Positions 9,973 to 20,091 of a DNA stretch of 64,000 nt are shown one piece after another (position 1 is the first letter of the stretch; each line of letters opens with the position of its first letter). This stretch comes from Evernia prunastri (Eukaryota > Ascomycota > Lecanoromycetes > Lecanorales > Parmeliaceae). Where the stretch lies: positions 1 through 64,000 of the forward strand of contig NKYR01000042.1 of NCBI GenBank assembly GCA_003184365.1, written 5' to 3'. Under the pieces are notes generated by a model. That model saw only the letters and a list, made by a program, of their open reading frames with translations. It was not told the origin of the DNA and made no database searches. A program made the position numbers and the translations under genes.

Positions 9973-11728
9973 AATTAATAGTATAAACGATCTTCAACTT
10001 ATCGCGATAGTCTTCTAATATCTTAATTAAAATGAGATTATACACGAAGATATCGTCGAGTACGTCTTTATCGAAGTCGAACTTCTTCTCTCGCTTTTTT
10101 AGAAGTCTAAATAAAATATTCGATACAACGTTCTACTTTTTTAATCTTCAGCGTATATTTAAATCAAATTATAAAGTATACTACGATACGCGAATTAGAC
10201 GAAGATTTATTCGATTAAAAGACGAGAAAGAAAGAGTGATTTATCGCGTAATATTTGTGATAACGAAATAATTCGTAAAGATAATTACTTTTCTTTCTAC
10301 TCGTTAATTAAGCATATAAAAAAAATTCTTTAGAATTTAAATTAACGTAGTTATCTTAAGCTTCGTTAATTAATATCTTATTTTAATAAAATTAAGAAGC
10401 TTAAATAAAAATAAGATCGACTGAATATTAATTCTCGAAAAAGTTTCTTTAGAATCTTCGAGTACGTGATAAATTATGACTTCGAATTCGTACTTCTTAA
10501 ATTTATGTAAGTTTACGTATAATTATCGATTAGAGTCGTAGTAATAAAGATAGATTTCGATAGTTAATATCTTTTAAAGAAGATTAAAAGCTTCGATTTT
10601 CTCTTCTGTAGATATAATAATCGTTATTTAAAAATAATTTTTTCGTAATCGTTTTTTTAAATAAACGAACGCTTTAATAATTCGATCTTTAAACGCTATA
10701 AAGACTCGACGATTTAAGCGAAGTATTTGACGTTCTTACGTAGTTAATTCGTTATTTCTACGTAAATCTCGAACGTTTTTAAAGTGTTTAAAAATTTCAT
10801 TTTTTTTAATAACGAATACTCTTTCTTCTATAGTAATAAGTTCGAAATTATTTACTTTCTATTTTAATAAAATAATCGAAGAATAATTTAAATACGATTT
10901 CTTGAACTTAAGAGTAATCTTTAATTTAAAAAAGAATTGAAAAATAATTTTAAGATAATCGAAGTGCTTCTCAGCGATGCGAGAGAAAATTATTATATTA
11001 TTGATATAGTATCTAACAAAATATCGATAGAGACGAAGAAATTCGTTTATTTTTCTCTATACGTACGACACTAAATTTTTAAAATTCATAATCGCGATAT
11101 TAAAATGTTGAAATTCTCGATGAGAAATTACGATAAATTTTTATTTATAATTCTTCTTTACGAGAAAGAGATAAAATTATTTACTGCAGTCGATTACGCT
11201 TATAAAAGTATAGTCTTATATCGTCGTGACGATATCGTCTTGCAAAGAAAGTAAATAACTATCGAATACTGTGATTTTATTTAATTCTCTAATATTAATT
11301 ATCACTCTTTCTTTTCGCGTCGAAATTTTCTCGAATTTTATATAAGTTATTTTATATATTACGAAGATAAAAAAGATAAAGAATATAGAATTTTCGATTC
11401 AACTCATTTTTTCTTAAACGTATATCTTATCGAATTTTTTATCGATAAGCTTACGCGTCTTCGTTTTAAGAAGATAAATCTTATTCTTAAACTTAACGAA
11501 AAACGTCTATTAATTCGTAATAATAAGTATTTATAATTATTTAGCTTTTGATAGATTAATAATATTCTTAATATTCTCTTAGATTTGCGAATATTTCTCG
11601 AAAATTCGCTTTATAATTTTCACGTATTTCGATTTTTCGTAAATCGTAATATTATTCGAAAATTAAGTCTTTAAGACGTAATTAATCGTTACTTTCGAAG
11701 CGACGAGATCGATAATACTCAAAAGTAT
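9973..11728. repeat. AT-rich RIP-degraded block
   Basis: About 1.75 kb of AT-rich, CpA-poor DNA with no surviving gene. The first 538 bp are repeated at 7228-7765. It ends abruptly at the family C LTR at 11729. Confidence 0.75.
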
Positions 11729-11953
11729 TGTTACGGACGTACCCTAGCTGTCAGGTACAAAGGGAGTGTTTATGGCTATGTGTCAGGCACATAGAGTATT
11801 TATTGGTCATTGACACATTCTCATTATCACATAGGCTAGCGGGGATTCTTCCTAGTATTTAAGCGCTCTTCTCCTGTGTACATATTCGCTCTTTATCTAG
11901 TTGTCTTATTCAATTTACCCCCATTAGACTTGACTCTGGGCACGGTTCTGACA
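11729..11953 (+). mobile_element. LTR family C, left copy (225 bp)
   Basis: 225 bp from TGTTACGG to TTCTGACA, identical in my reading to 12568-12792. It contains a TATA-like TATTTAAGCGC near 11856-11866 that could be the element promoter. Flanking AGTAT on the left does not match GGTTT on the right of the other copy, so the pair is not a simple intact insertion. Confidence 0.85.
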
Positions 11954-12144
11954 CTACAACTAGATCATCCACCCTTCCGTTCGTACTGACAAGCGAACAG
12001 TAAAAGAAAATTGTCATCGGGACCGTTGTGAAGACGTTTCGACGTCAGATCATTGGGCATCCGGGTGTGGCCTACCTACGGGCAAAACGAACCATTCGTG
12101 GCTAGGACTTGTTGACCACAAGGAAAACCCCTTACGAGGAGGTA
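11954..12144 (+). mobile_element. Internal sequence after left LTR C
   Basis: 191 bp of normal composition between the left LTR and the N at 12145. A conventional tRNA primer-binding site is not evident. The rest of gag and most of pol are missing at the N. Confidence 0.45.
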
Positions 12145-12145
12145 N

Positions 12146-12586
12146 CCAGTCGTCAGTCCCAAACTATTGACGCTCGCTCCTAGGGATCCGCTCCCGGGCC
12201 AGAAGAATCCTCCCGCAAAGCCAATCGAGACGCCTAAGGGTGACGAATGGGTTGTGGAGGATATCCTAGACTCTCGACGTCATTACAACCAATTGCAGTA
12301 CCAAGTCAAGTGGAAAGATGATGATGACACCCTGACTTGGTGGAATACTGACAATAATGAGTTTGAGGGGGCCCAGGACGTAGTCAATGACTATCACAGC
12401 AAATATCCGGAGAACCCTGGGCCTCACAACGCTATTGCCAAGTCAAAAAGGCCACGCCGTCTCCGAAATCTCCGAGACCTCGCCACTATCCTCATTCTTT
12501 CTGCACGCAGGCGACTCGCAGGCCAATCTACAGCGCTGGGGCATCGCTTGCCTGAGGGGGGGGGTAGTGTTACGGACGTACCCTAG
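12146..12586 (+). pseudogene. Ty3/gypsy pol C-terminus with chromodomain (partial)
   Basis: Open frame from the N to a TAG at 12584-12586, about 146 residues. Residues WVVEDILDSRRHYNQLQYQV followed by KWKDDDDTLTWW, and the acidic VVNDYHSKYP, are a chromodomain as found at the C-terminus of chromoviral Ty3/gypsy integrases, where it guides integration to particular chromatin. The frame runs through the polypurine tract and ends 19 bp inside the 3' LTR, so pol overlaps the LTR. Protease, RT, RNase H and the integrase core are absent from the window, so this copy is incomplete or lost at the N. Confidence 0.8.
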
Positions 12587-12792
12587 CTGTCAGGTACAAA
12601 GGGAGTGTTTATGGCTATGTGTCAGGCACATAGAGTATTTATTGGTCATTGACACATTCTCATTATCACATAGGCTAGCGGGGATTCTTCCTAGTATTTA
12701 AGCGCTCTTCTCCTGTGTACATATTCGCTCTTTATCTAGTTGTCTTATTCAATTTACCCCCATTAGACTTGACTCTGGGCACGGTTCTGACA
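12568..12792 (+). mobile_element. LTR family C, 3' LTR (225 bp)
   Basis: Directly preceded by the polypurine tract GAGGGGGGGGGTAG (12554-12567), which marks it as the 3' LTR of the plus-strand chromodomain element. It matches the left copy without a difference that I can see, which indicates a recent insertion. A TATA-like TATTTAAGCGC lies inside. Confidence 0.85.
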
Positions 12793-13164
12793 GGTTTCCC
12801 TTCCTACTTCGTGATTCTTCTTCTTCTTCGCGCAATATGTACTTAATCACCTTACATATATAGTTAGTATATATGCCTATTTCTCACCTGTGTCAAAATC
12901 CTCAGCTTCGACGACGATAAATCTTTTTTTCGTTCTATATATCTCGAAAATATAAAGAATCTTTATTATTCGAATAATTTTATCGACGATAGCGAAATTT
13001 AACGACGATATGACAGCGATAGCGAAGTTGCTACGAAAACGCGTCTTATTTTAATGTAATCTTTATACAAATCTAGCGCGATCTTGTAATCGCGCTACTG
13101 ATATTTTTCTTAGCATGGACTGATATTAAAAGCATCCGGAACACACACTATCATTCACAAGAGA
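12793..13164. repeat. Right margin of the transposon island
   Basis: AT-rich, partly RIPped DNA without a gene (a TTC microsatellite near 12818-12828). Composition returns to gene-like from about 13100. Confidence 0.5.
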
Positions 13165-13189
13165 ATGCCTAAACTCCGGAAGATATATT

Positions 13190-14089
13190 GAGAAGCGTTC
13201 GACGATCGTCAAACGAGTCACAAGAAGTCGTGACTCGGATTCAACGCTTCGCCTGGGATATCGAATTAGCGGAGCCTGCGAGTGTCGTTGTGAACGGTAC
13301 ATTTCCAGATACCGTTGTAGTGGTCACATACATGAGGTTGACAATTTGGAAGATCCCCGTACCATCCCTTGACCCCAGGATTTTTGAGTACAGGGCCTTT
13401 TCGGATGCCCTAGTGGTCGTTTCGGTCTGCGGGAGCTGGGAACCAAGGTTTAGAAACAAAAAAGAGGCTGAAACTTTCATCGTTCATCAATGAGGACATG
13501 GGAGCGAAAGAGATGCTGCTTGCTAGAGAAAAATTGCTGGACACAGAATGGCTACCTAGCATGGAGGACATATCTAGTAGCGACAAAGTCGTATTCGTAG
13601 CATTGCCGCTGGAATGAACATGGGAGCTTGGAGATGAAGCGCCGATTGTCGATGTAATCGTAACCCCTACTATTCGCGGGCGAGATTTTCGTCTTCGTGA
13701 TCTCTCGGTCTAGCTTCTTCGGTCGCGTCGCAGCCAGGGTAGATATATATGGTATGATCATTGAACAAGGCCGAGCTGGACTCGAATTTTGTGAAAGACT
13801 TCTTAATGGGATTTTGACGGATAAGCCTGCAATGTATATTTCGTGTAAGAATACTTCTGCTCTCAAAATGGCAGAAATTGATGATGCAAATATCACGGTA
13901 CACCCAGACCATAGAGCCTATCCTCGGCATCCCGTCTACTTATCCGTTCTTGCCTCGTCAGATGATTCTGGTTATCTCCTATGTATAGACAGCCTTCTTG
14001 TAGAGCGCAATCATAACAAAGAGACACTGTTCAGGGTTGATAGGTTCAGAGTCGAGCCTGATCCCCGTGTCGTAAGAGTATCTCCGTAA
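13190..14089 (+). pseudogene. Broken gene of unknown function next to the TE island
   Basis: Coding-like sequence is spread over three frames. 13190-13490 is open (contains TRIQRFAWDIELAEP and VVVNGTFPDTVVVVTYMRL). The frame then shifts to 13414-13714 (LLAREKLLDTEWLPSMEDI), interrupted by TGA at 13615 that a single C-to-T change from CGA would explain, then DEAPIVDVIVTPTIRGRDF. It shifts again to 13697-14089 (IIEQGRAGLEFCERLLNGIL, ending DPRVVRVSP). I find no splice sites that rescue all shifts and no ATG in frame at the start. I do not recognise the family. Its place at the edge of the RIPped island fits decay by leakage of RIP, but a real multi-exon gene cannot be excluded. Confidence 0.45.
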
Positions 14090-14380
14090 AAATTATCGAC
14101 GGGATGTTGTATGAAGCTCGTGGCCATCTCGTCCAGGATGATCTTTGGCAGACTACAACATTAGCTATAGGAGGTTGAGTGAACCGTGAATTTAACAGAC
14201 CGATCAAAATGGCAAAAAGCCCGTTATGATGTATACATGAACATAAACGAGAATCAATGCCAGAACTTATTCGTCAAATACTATTCCACCGCAGCGAACT
14301 GTACACTGAGAACCTCTCTTTCTCATAGCAGTGTATCTACATAAAGAAGTGGGAGTCTGCCCAGTAAATTCTGTCTCCAT

Positions 14381-15534
14381 CTAACAAATCGCGCTGTATG
14401 CTTTCAAGATCGCAGTCGGACCCCCATCGTCATTAGTCAAATCCGTCTTACATGTCGACGCGGATGAGGACTCCCCACAGTTCCAAAATACCTTATCCAC
14501 ATACCCAAGCTGGACGATCTGCGGTATCACGGTGTTCAGCCACGAGACGATTCCCTCCGTGTCGAGACTGCAACCGTCGCCAGTCCCAGGTGCCAGCTCT
14601 GTGATCCAGATACGTTTGTCAGGCCACGTGTTGTGCAGCTGCTCGATCAGATTCAGCGCTGCGGCTGGGTCCGGGTTGTAGAGGTGCATCGTGATGATGG
14701 GGATTTGCGACATGCATCCCTGACAGGAGTCGCGGAACGTGGTCAACCAGTCTGAGTTCGCATTGGCAAGGGCAGGAGACAGGTAGGTGGTGCTGGGATG
14801 CGAGGCGGCGAAGAGAGGCTGGAGATCGTCGGCCGCGTCGGTCGCAGAGGTGAGCGGTGTTGAATTCGCGTATGAGTAGTCGGGCTCGTTGAATAGGGTC
14901 AGGTATCGTGGTGGGTTGGTCTTGAGAAGATCGAGGGCCGCGGAGACTTCGGTCGGGTCCATCACTTGATGGATCTGTGCGGCATCGAGCGAGGGGATGA
15001 CCGCTGCTGGTCCAGAACCGGTGTCATAGGTTTTCGTCACATCCAGAGAGTCCAGAGCGAAGCCAACTAGTTGAAGATATACGATTAGGTCGAAAACTCA
15101 TTGATTGCAAAGTCTGACTCACTCCAGTCATTGACGCCATTCGCGGTCAGGCTGTCCCAGGTTTTCTGCGGCCAACCTGCGTTCCTGGGTGCGCCAGTAT
15201 TAAAGACTGCATTTCGAAATCCGGCCGGGCACTTTCCGCCTGACCCTAGTGTGGTGGCATTAGTGGAGGGTTGCTGTGGCTTCGCGAGGGAGACTGATGC
15301 AAAACTTGAACTGGAGTTTGAAGTGTTGGTGGAATCCGACGAGGGTTTGTCTCCCACTTCACTTGTTGAACCACTGCCAGGGCTGTCGCCGCAACCAGGA
15401 ATGTTGAGATACTGTGCTGGGATCTGACCAGCAGCGGGATTCTGAGGGATTTGAGGGCAGAGAGAGGCGTGCTGAGGTGCAGCATTGATAGACGTGAAGA
15501 GCAACAGGCCGAGAATAAAAGATGACTGCTTCAT
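14381..15534 (-). CDS. Secreted GH128 (Asl1-like) glycoside hydrolase
   Basis: Two exons, 15123-15534 and 14381-15066, with a 56-bp intron (GTGAGT...CTAG) that joins NDW to IGFALDSLD in frame; 365 residues. Residues 1-18 or so are a signal peptide (SSFILGLLLFTSINAA-P). A proline-, serine- and threonine-rich linker spans roughly 20-110, then the catalytic domain. LFNEPD (Glu near 198) and WITELA (Glu near 294) are the two glutamates expected of this beta-1,3-glucanase clan, acid/base and nucleophile. Family members act outside the cell or in the wall on beta-1,3-glucan. An upstream ATG at 15576 would add 14 residues; I prefer 15534 because it gives a clean signal peptide. Isolated gene with no obvious operon-like partner. 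Confidence 0.88.
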
Positions 15535-15952
15535 TGAGACAAGAGATAGGAAAATTATAAGGTTGACTCTGAGCATAGACTACCGAACGAGACGAGAGGG
15601 GTGGAGGGACTCGTTCGAAGTCTATATGTACAGAAATACAGTACTCTCGTCTAAATTGAAGGATAGCACGGAACATCCTAGGATCAATGACTGAAGACCT
15701 ACAAGAGCTCGTGAAACAGGTCGAAGTTGGGATTCCTAATCTAGGAGCCCATGTCGATGTCAATAAGGGGCAAGAAAATGTGAATAATTCAGGTATGTAG
15801 TCCCAATTACTCGCAAGTGAAACACGAAAGGAACGTAAGGTGTGGACGACATGTCAGGCAGTGGCACATTTGCAGCTTCAGTACAGAACGACCACTAGAT
15901 TCCATATGATCAACGAGCTGCTGAAACCTCTCTGCCACGAAGACATACAGTC

Positions 15953-16236
15953 GGGCAAATCACTCATTCATACCCCAAAAAGGTTGAATCTTTGCCATTT
16001 CATACCCCAAATTACATTTTCATATCCCTTGGGGTTATAAACCGGTCAAGTTGAATGCTGCTGAGGTATTATAATGTAAAAGATATACTTTTTGGAGGTA
16101 GTATCAAAGAAAAAAGGGTTTACCCAATCATATCTCAACAGAATCAAGTTTTACCGATTCGTACTCTTTACCTTGGTAAAGGGGGTATGAACTGGTAAGG
16201 ATTCAATCCTTTTGGGTATGATCCGGTAATTTGCCC
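15953..16236. mobile_element. MITE-like element with about 55-bp terminal inverted repeats
   Basis: The left end (GGGCAAATCACTCATTCATA...) and the reverse complement of the right end (GGGCAAATTACCGGATCATA...) align over about 55 bp with some mismatches; both continue through CCCAAAAGG.TTGAATC to TTCATACCCC. The 284-bp element carries no protein. A target duplication is not clear, so the superfamily is left open. Confidence 0.7.
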
Positions 16237-18815
16237 CATGCAGTACCCATCGAAGAATTGAGCAGATTGCTACAGTGAACGATGACCCGTCCGGGGGCGG
16301 AAAGCGGGAAGTATGCATGGGCTTGGCTCGAGCGTACACTGCTCCGAGGGTTAAGCTGTGAGGCAGTCAAGTGACCCACGGTACAGCCCGAGATGCGACG
16401 GCAGCTGTCGTAGGTTTTGGCAATGATTGATACTTTACAACCACATTAACAATATGGGACTCTTCAAGGTGTACTTGCCAATCAACAGGATAAGATGTCA
16501 TTAATGATGGGAGACGCAAGATCCCGCGAGATTGCTCCCGCTTTGCTCCCGTCCCGCGTCTCAGAATGAATGAGATGATGCACCTCTCGTTTCTTTTTAT
16601 AGCAGGTCGTCTCCGACCATTGTCAGCGCGTGGAAGAGGGGCGGAAAATGGAAAACAGTGTCGAAGTACTAAGCATTGATTCTTTATATAGGAGAAAAGG
16701 ATAGGCCAGCCAACTGCGTACTAGTCAGGCCCTCTGAGGATCTTCTGGGGACTTGTGAAGGAAGAGGGTGAGCCGCCGCCCAGTAAGCTGTTGCGAAAAA
16801 GGAGTCCTGGCTGGAAGGAGGTACCCTGGCCTAGAAGTAAAAATGATCGCTGTTGAGAAAGCGAGTGAACATCATATAGAGGTTGACTTCCCCCACATTG
16901 TAGTGTCAACAATTCTCAGCGAAATTTTATTTCTCTCGGCCAGGAAATGGTAACAATGCGGCAATGCCCAGCTGTTTTTTTTTTTCAACCACTGGAATCA
17001 CTGCTGAAACCTGGAAGGGCTGAAGTTCAATATGGTGCTCACTTGTAGTAGGCACAGCGCGGAACGGGCTGTGTCATGGCCGGACTGGCCGGGCGAGAGG
17101 GGGCAACAATACCATGTGAATCCTGAGGCTGATGCCGATTCTGACGGTGATCATGGCCCGCAGGCTTTCGCGCACACCGCTGCTTAATAGCGTACAAGAG
17201 CCTGGAACGGCCTTGGAAGGCGCGGTGACAGCCAATGCAAGATGCATCAATGACATCCCCAGGGGGCATCGAACGCGACATGGCCAGCGGAGGACACAAC
17301 TTGCAGTCCTGAGCGTCATAGTCGTCCCTTTGGTAATCCCATTGCGCCAGTATGAAAGTGCAATGACCTCGTGAAAGTTCCACCCAGCATGAGAGAATGT
17401 GAATGCTATGATCTGAAGCGCCATACAAACAAAGCGCAGAGACAACCACAGTGTATTCTATGCAGCTGACACAAAAGTCTATGATATCGTCAACTCGGAC
17501 CGCCTTGAAATCTTTAATGACTTGCTAAAGTCGCATGTTAAACTGCTCGAACGACATGTGTCAGTTCAAGAAGGTCGAGCTTGGGACCGTGTATGATGGT
17601 TGATATTCGAGGTCTCTGGCCCGGGGGACGAGGTGGACCCTGTTGCCTTTTCTGCAGGGGTTGGAGGATACTACTTCCCTTGTTTTTCTTCATCGTTCCT
17701 TGGGGAAAGAGATGTGCCCATTGACGTGGACGAAATGGGAGTCCGTAATATATCGAGGGTTTCATCTATTTCTCGTCTGTAAATTTGCATGTACTTATAT
17801 CAAGACAAGGAAAGAATAGCAGAACACGGTCGCCCCTCCTTCCTTCCCTTCCCTCTCCATTCTTGAGTGCGGGTATTTTCAAAGAATAGAGGGCTTTTGA
17901 AAGTGTGACTCTTCTCCCCGCGAAGCTTGAGAAAAGCCTCGGTTCCGACGTTTCAGCGTGTGTAGGAAACGCTGGAATTCTTGACAGAAAAGAATTCTGC
18001 GCGCCCCACCATCTAGCTCTACTGATTGAATACGTATAAATACTCTACTTCTTAAGCTAAGTTAAGTATATATAATGAAAGATATCCCGACCTCCACAGA
18101 TTTCACACCGACGTTAGTACATAAGCCAAATTGATTCGTTCCAAGTTCTTCCAACCCGGACCCTTGTCCCTCGGTTACCTAGTCCGATGTTGGTGCGTGC
18201 GCTGCTATTCTCCGTTCCGTTCCCCGCCAGAAGCTTTTCAGAATAATAAAAACTTCCGGGCAGCGGGTATCTGGATTGGTGCGCATAAGGTATTCCCTTT
18301 AAGCTTTTTGTGTGGGTGACTGCACGTTCCATCCACTTCCCGCGAGAATGCTCCGATGGCAATAATACGGATCGGGGGCTTTTTGATGCCAAGCGTCGAT
18401 TTGGATGGACCCTGATGGGTTTGGGTTGGTGCGGTGATTATCACTGGGTATTTATGACTGAGGCGGCGCCAAGATTGCTGGGTGGTGAGGTATGGGACGC
18501 AGGGGTAGGGCTGGGAGTGGATGGTGATGATCGTGGGTCTTGCTGCTGATCTTTTCTTGCAAGGGGGTTCTTCATGCTTGGTGGCTACCTAGGTCAGGAG
18601 GGTTTTGAGTGTTCGGACCCTGTAAACACGCCTGCCCTCAAGCAGTCGAGCACGAACCTTCTTGTTCGATGGCTCGCTTGATAGCCCACCTGCTCCTTGC
18701 AATCGTCCCATTTTTGTCTACCAGATTCTAAAGTCCAGACCTGACATACGCTGCAGTATTCCAGAACAACACGCACTATCACCCACAAGACCGCCTTCCC
18801 AGTCCGTGCACCCGA
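16237..18815. other. Intergenic, no supported gene
   Basis: About 2.6 kb. Short ORFs on both strands (for example 17039-17449 minus and 18310-18549 plus) overlap each other and show no family signal. A 13-nt T run lies near 16974. Nothing else is supported. Confidence 0.5.
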
Positions 18816-19826
18816 TCAGGAAGCAGACACGCTGCTATCATCCGCACCAGGCGTCCCCTGTCCAACCTGCCACTTCAGAACGCCCGCCCCAACGACGCTT
18901 TCATCGACGGAGACCACCATGTCAGCCTCCGTCCATTCGCCACCGTGCCCCGCGACCCATGTCGGTAGCTGCATGAACAGCTTGACTAGATGCCCGTATT
19001 CGAAGAAGGGTCCCTCCGGACCGATATATTCTTCGCCCTTGAAGCTCAGGAAAGAATTGAAGGCGCGGCTGCTCACGAAGAAATCGTCGATGCGCTCGTT
19101 CGTGGGGTAAAGTGCTGCCTTGAGGATGCCGGTGAAGAGGGTCATGAAGACGTTGGATTCGCCGATTGTGTGGCCGTACAGCTCGAAGCCGAAAGCGATG
19201 TGTTCGTTAGCCAGATCTTCGGTCAGAGCGTTAGACGAGTCGTCGGATATGACGGACAAGCTTCCGTTTGTCCAATCGTGGCCAGTTCGATTCTTCGAGC
19301 TGCCTCCTATGCCCAGGGCGTCCGGGGGACCGTTGTTGAACCCAGCCCACCCAACCAAAGCTCCCTGCCAATATAGTTCATAGTTGCGAGGCCGGAAGTC
19401 ATTGGAAACGACCATCAAATGAATAGCTTTGTATCCCCCCCAAGCCGCATATTTCCGCCTTTCAAGGAACGATTCAACCACCTTCGAAGGGCCGACGACG
19501 TCAATGGAGACGTGTCGTAAAGAGCGCCATGAGTGAGATTGTTGTATTCCATCAAAATCATCGAGGAGTGCAAGGCGCCCCAGGGCCTGGAGGGTCAAGC
19601 TAAGGGTATAGCGCCGGTCGAGTACGGGTTCATCTAGCGGGACAGTGGGTATTATTTTGAATTGGTTGGGGATGACCGCAGCGAAGGTCGAGTTGAGGAA
19701 GCTATTTTCGGCGTCGCTGACATTGAGCGTGGACAGGGGTAGAATTGGCGGGGATGGGGCGGCTCTAGACAAAGTCAGCGAGCATGAGAGAAGAGAGATG
19801 CACTCTTTTAAAGACAGAAACATCAT
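18816..19826 (-). CDS. Predicted secreted protein of unknown function
   Basis: Intronless ORF of 336 residues from the ATG at 19826. The start MMFLSLKECISLLSCSLTLS is hydrophobic and is followed by RAAPS, a likely signal peptidase site. A further ATG at 19871 would extend the protein by 15 less hydrophobic residues. The mature part has several N-glycosylation sequons (NVS, NST, NRT, NGS) and motifs such as YELYWQGALVGWAGFNNGPP and EHIAFGFELYG, but I do not recognise a domain. The codon texture and long open frame make it a real gene; export is inferred from the N-terminus only. It sits alone, convergent with nothing, 265 bp downstream of the DUF7708 gene stop. Confidence 0.7.
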   Translation of the reverse strand: MMFLSLKECISLLSCSLTLSRAAPSPPILPLSTLNVSDAENSFLNSTFAAVIPNQFKIIPTVPLDEPVLDRRYTLSLTLQALGRLALLDDFDGIQQSHSWRSLRHVSIDVVGPSKVVESFLERRKYAAWGGYKAIHLMVVSNDFRPRNYELYWQGALVGWAGFNNGPPDALGIGGSSKNRTGHDWTNGSLSVISDDSSNALTEDLANEHIAFGFELYGHTIGESNVFMTLFTGILKAALYPTNERIDDFFVSSRAFNSFLSFKGEEYIGPEGPFFEYGHLVKLFMQLPTWVAGHGGEWTEADMVVSVDESVVGAGVLKWQVGQGTPGADDSSVSAS

Positions 19827-20091
19827 GCAGAAGATCTGGATGAAGACTCGAAGCTGAGGATGTGGCAGCACATCCTAGAGTAACAAATTTTATTGCTTCA
19901 TGGACAACGATTAGTATGCGAGCAGGCGATACGCGAGCAGCAGATTGATATGCGCTTATGAGTTCTTTTGATTGTGCACCCAATCACCGGCAACAATTTA
20001 GCGGATAGAGTGTGGAGTGGGCAACGCGCCAATTTCGCTGTGGGCCATCAACATAGCGAAATCCGCTTGAATAATTAAATCTTTTCACGTT

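Noticed and set aside
12387..12701. 104-codon ORF overlapping the chromodomain frame
   Set aside because: Out-of-frame shadow that runs into the LTR.
17039..17449. 136-codon minus ORF with CxxC-like pairs
   Set aside because: Three frames overlap over the same stretch with no consistent splice signals; the Cys spacing fits no zinc finger I know.
18310..18549. 79-codon plus ORF
   Set aside because: Glycine- and tryptophan-rich low-information frame with no homology pattern; overlaps ORFs on the other strand.
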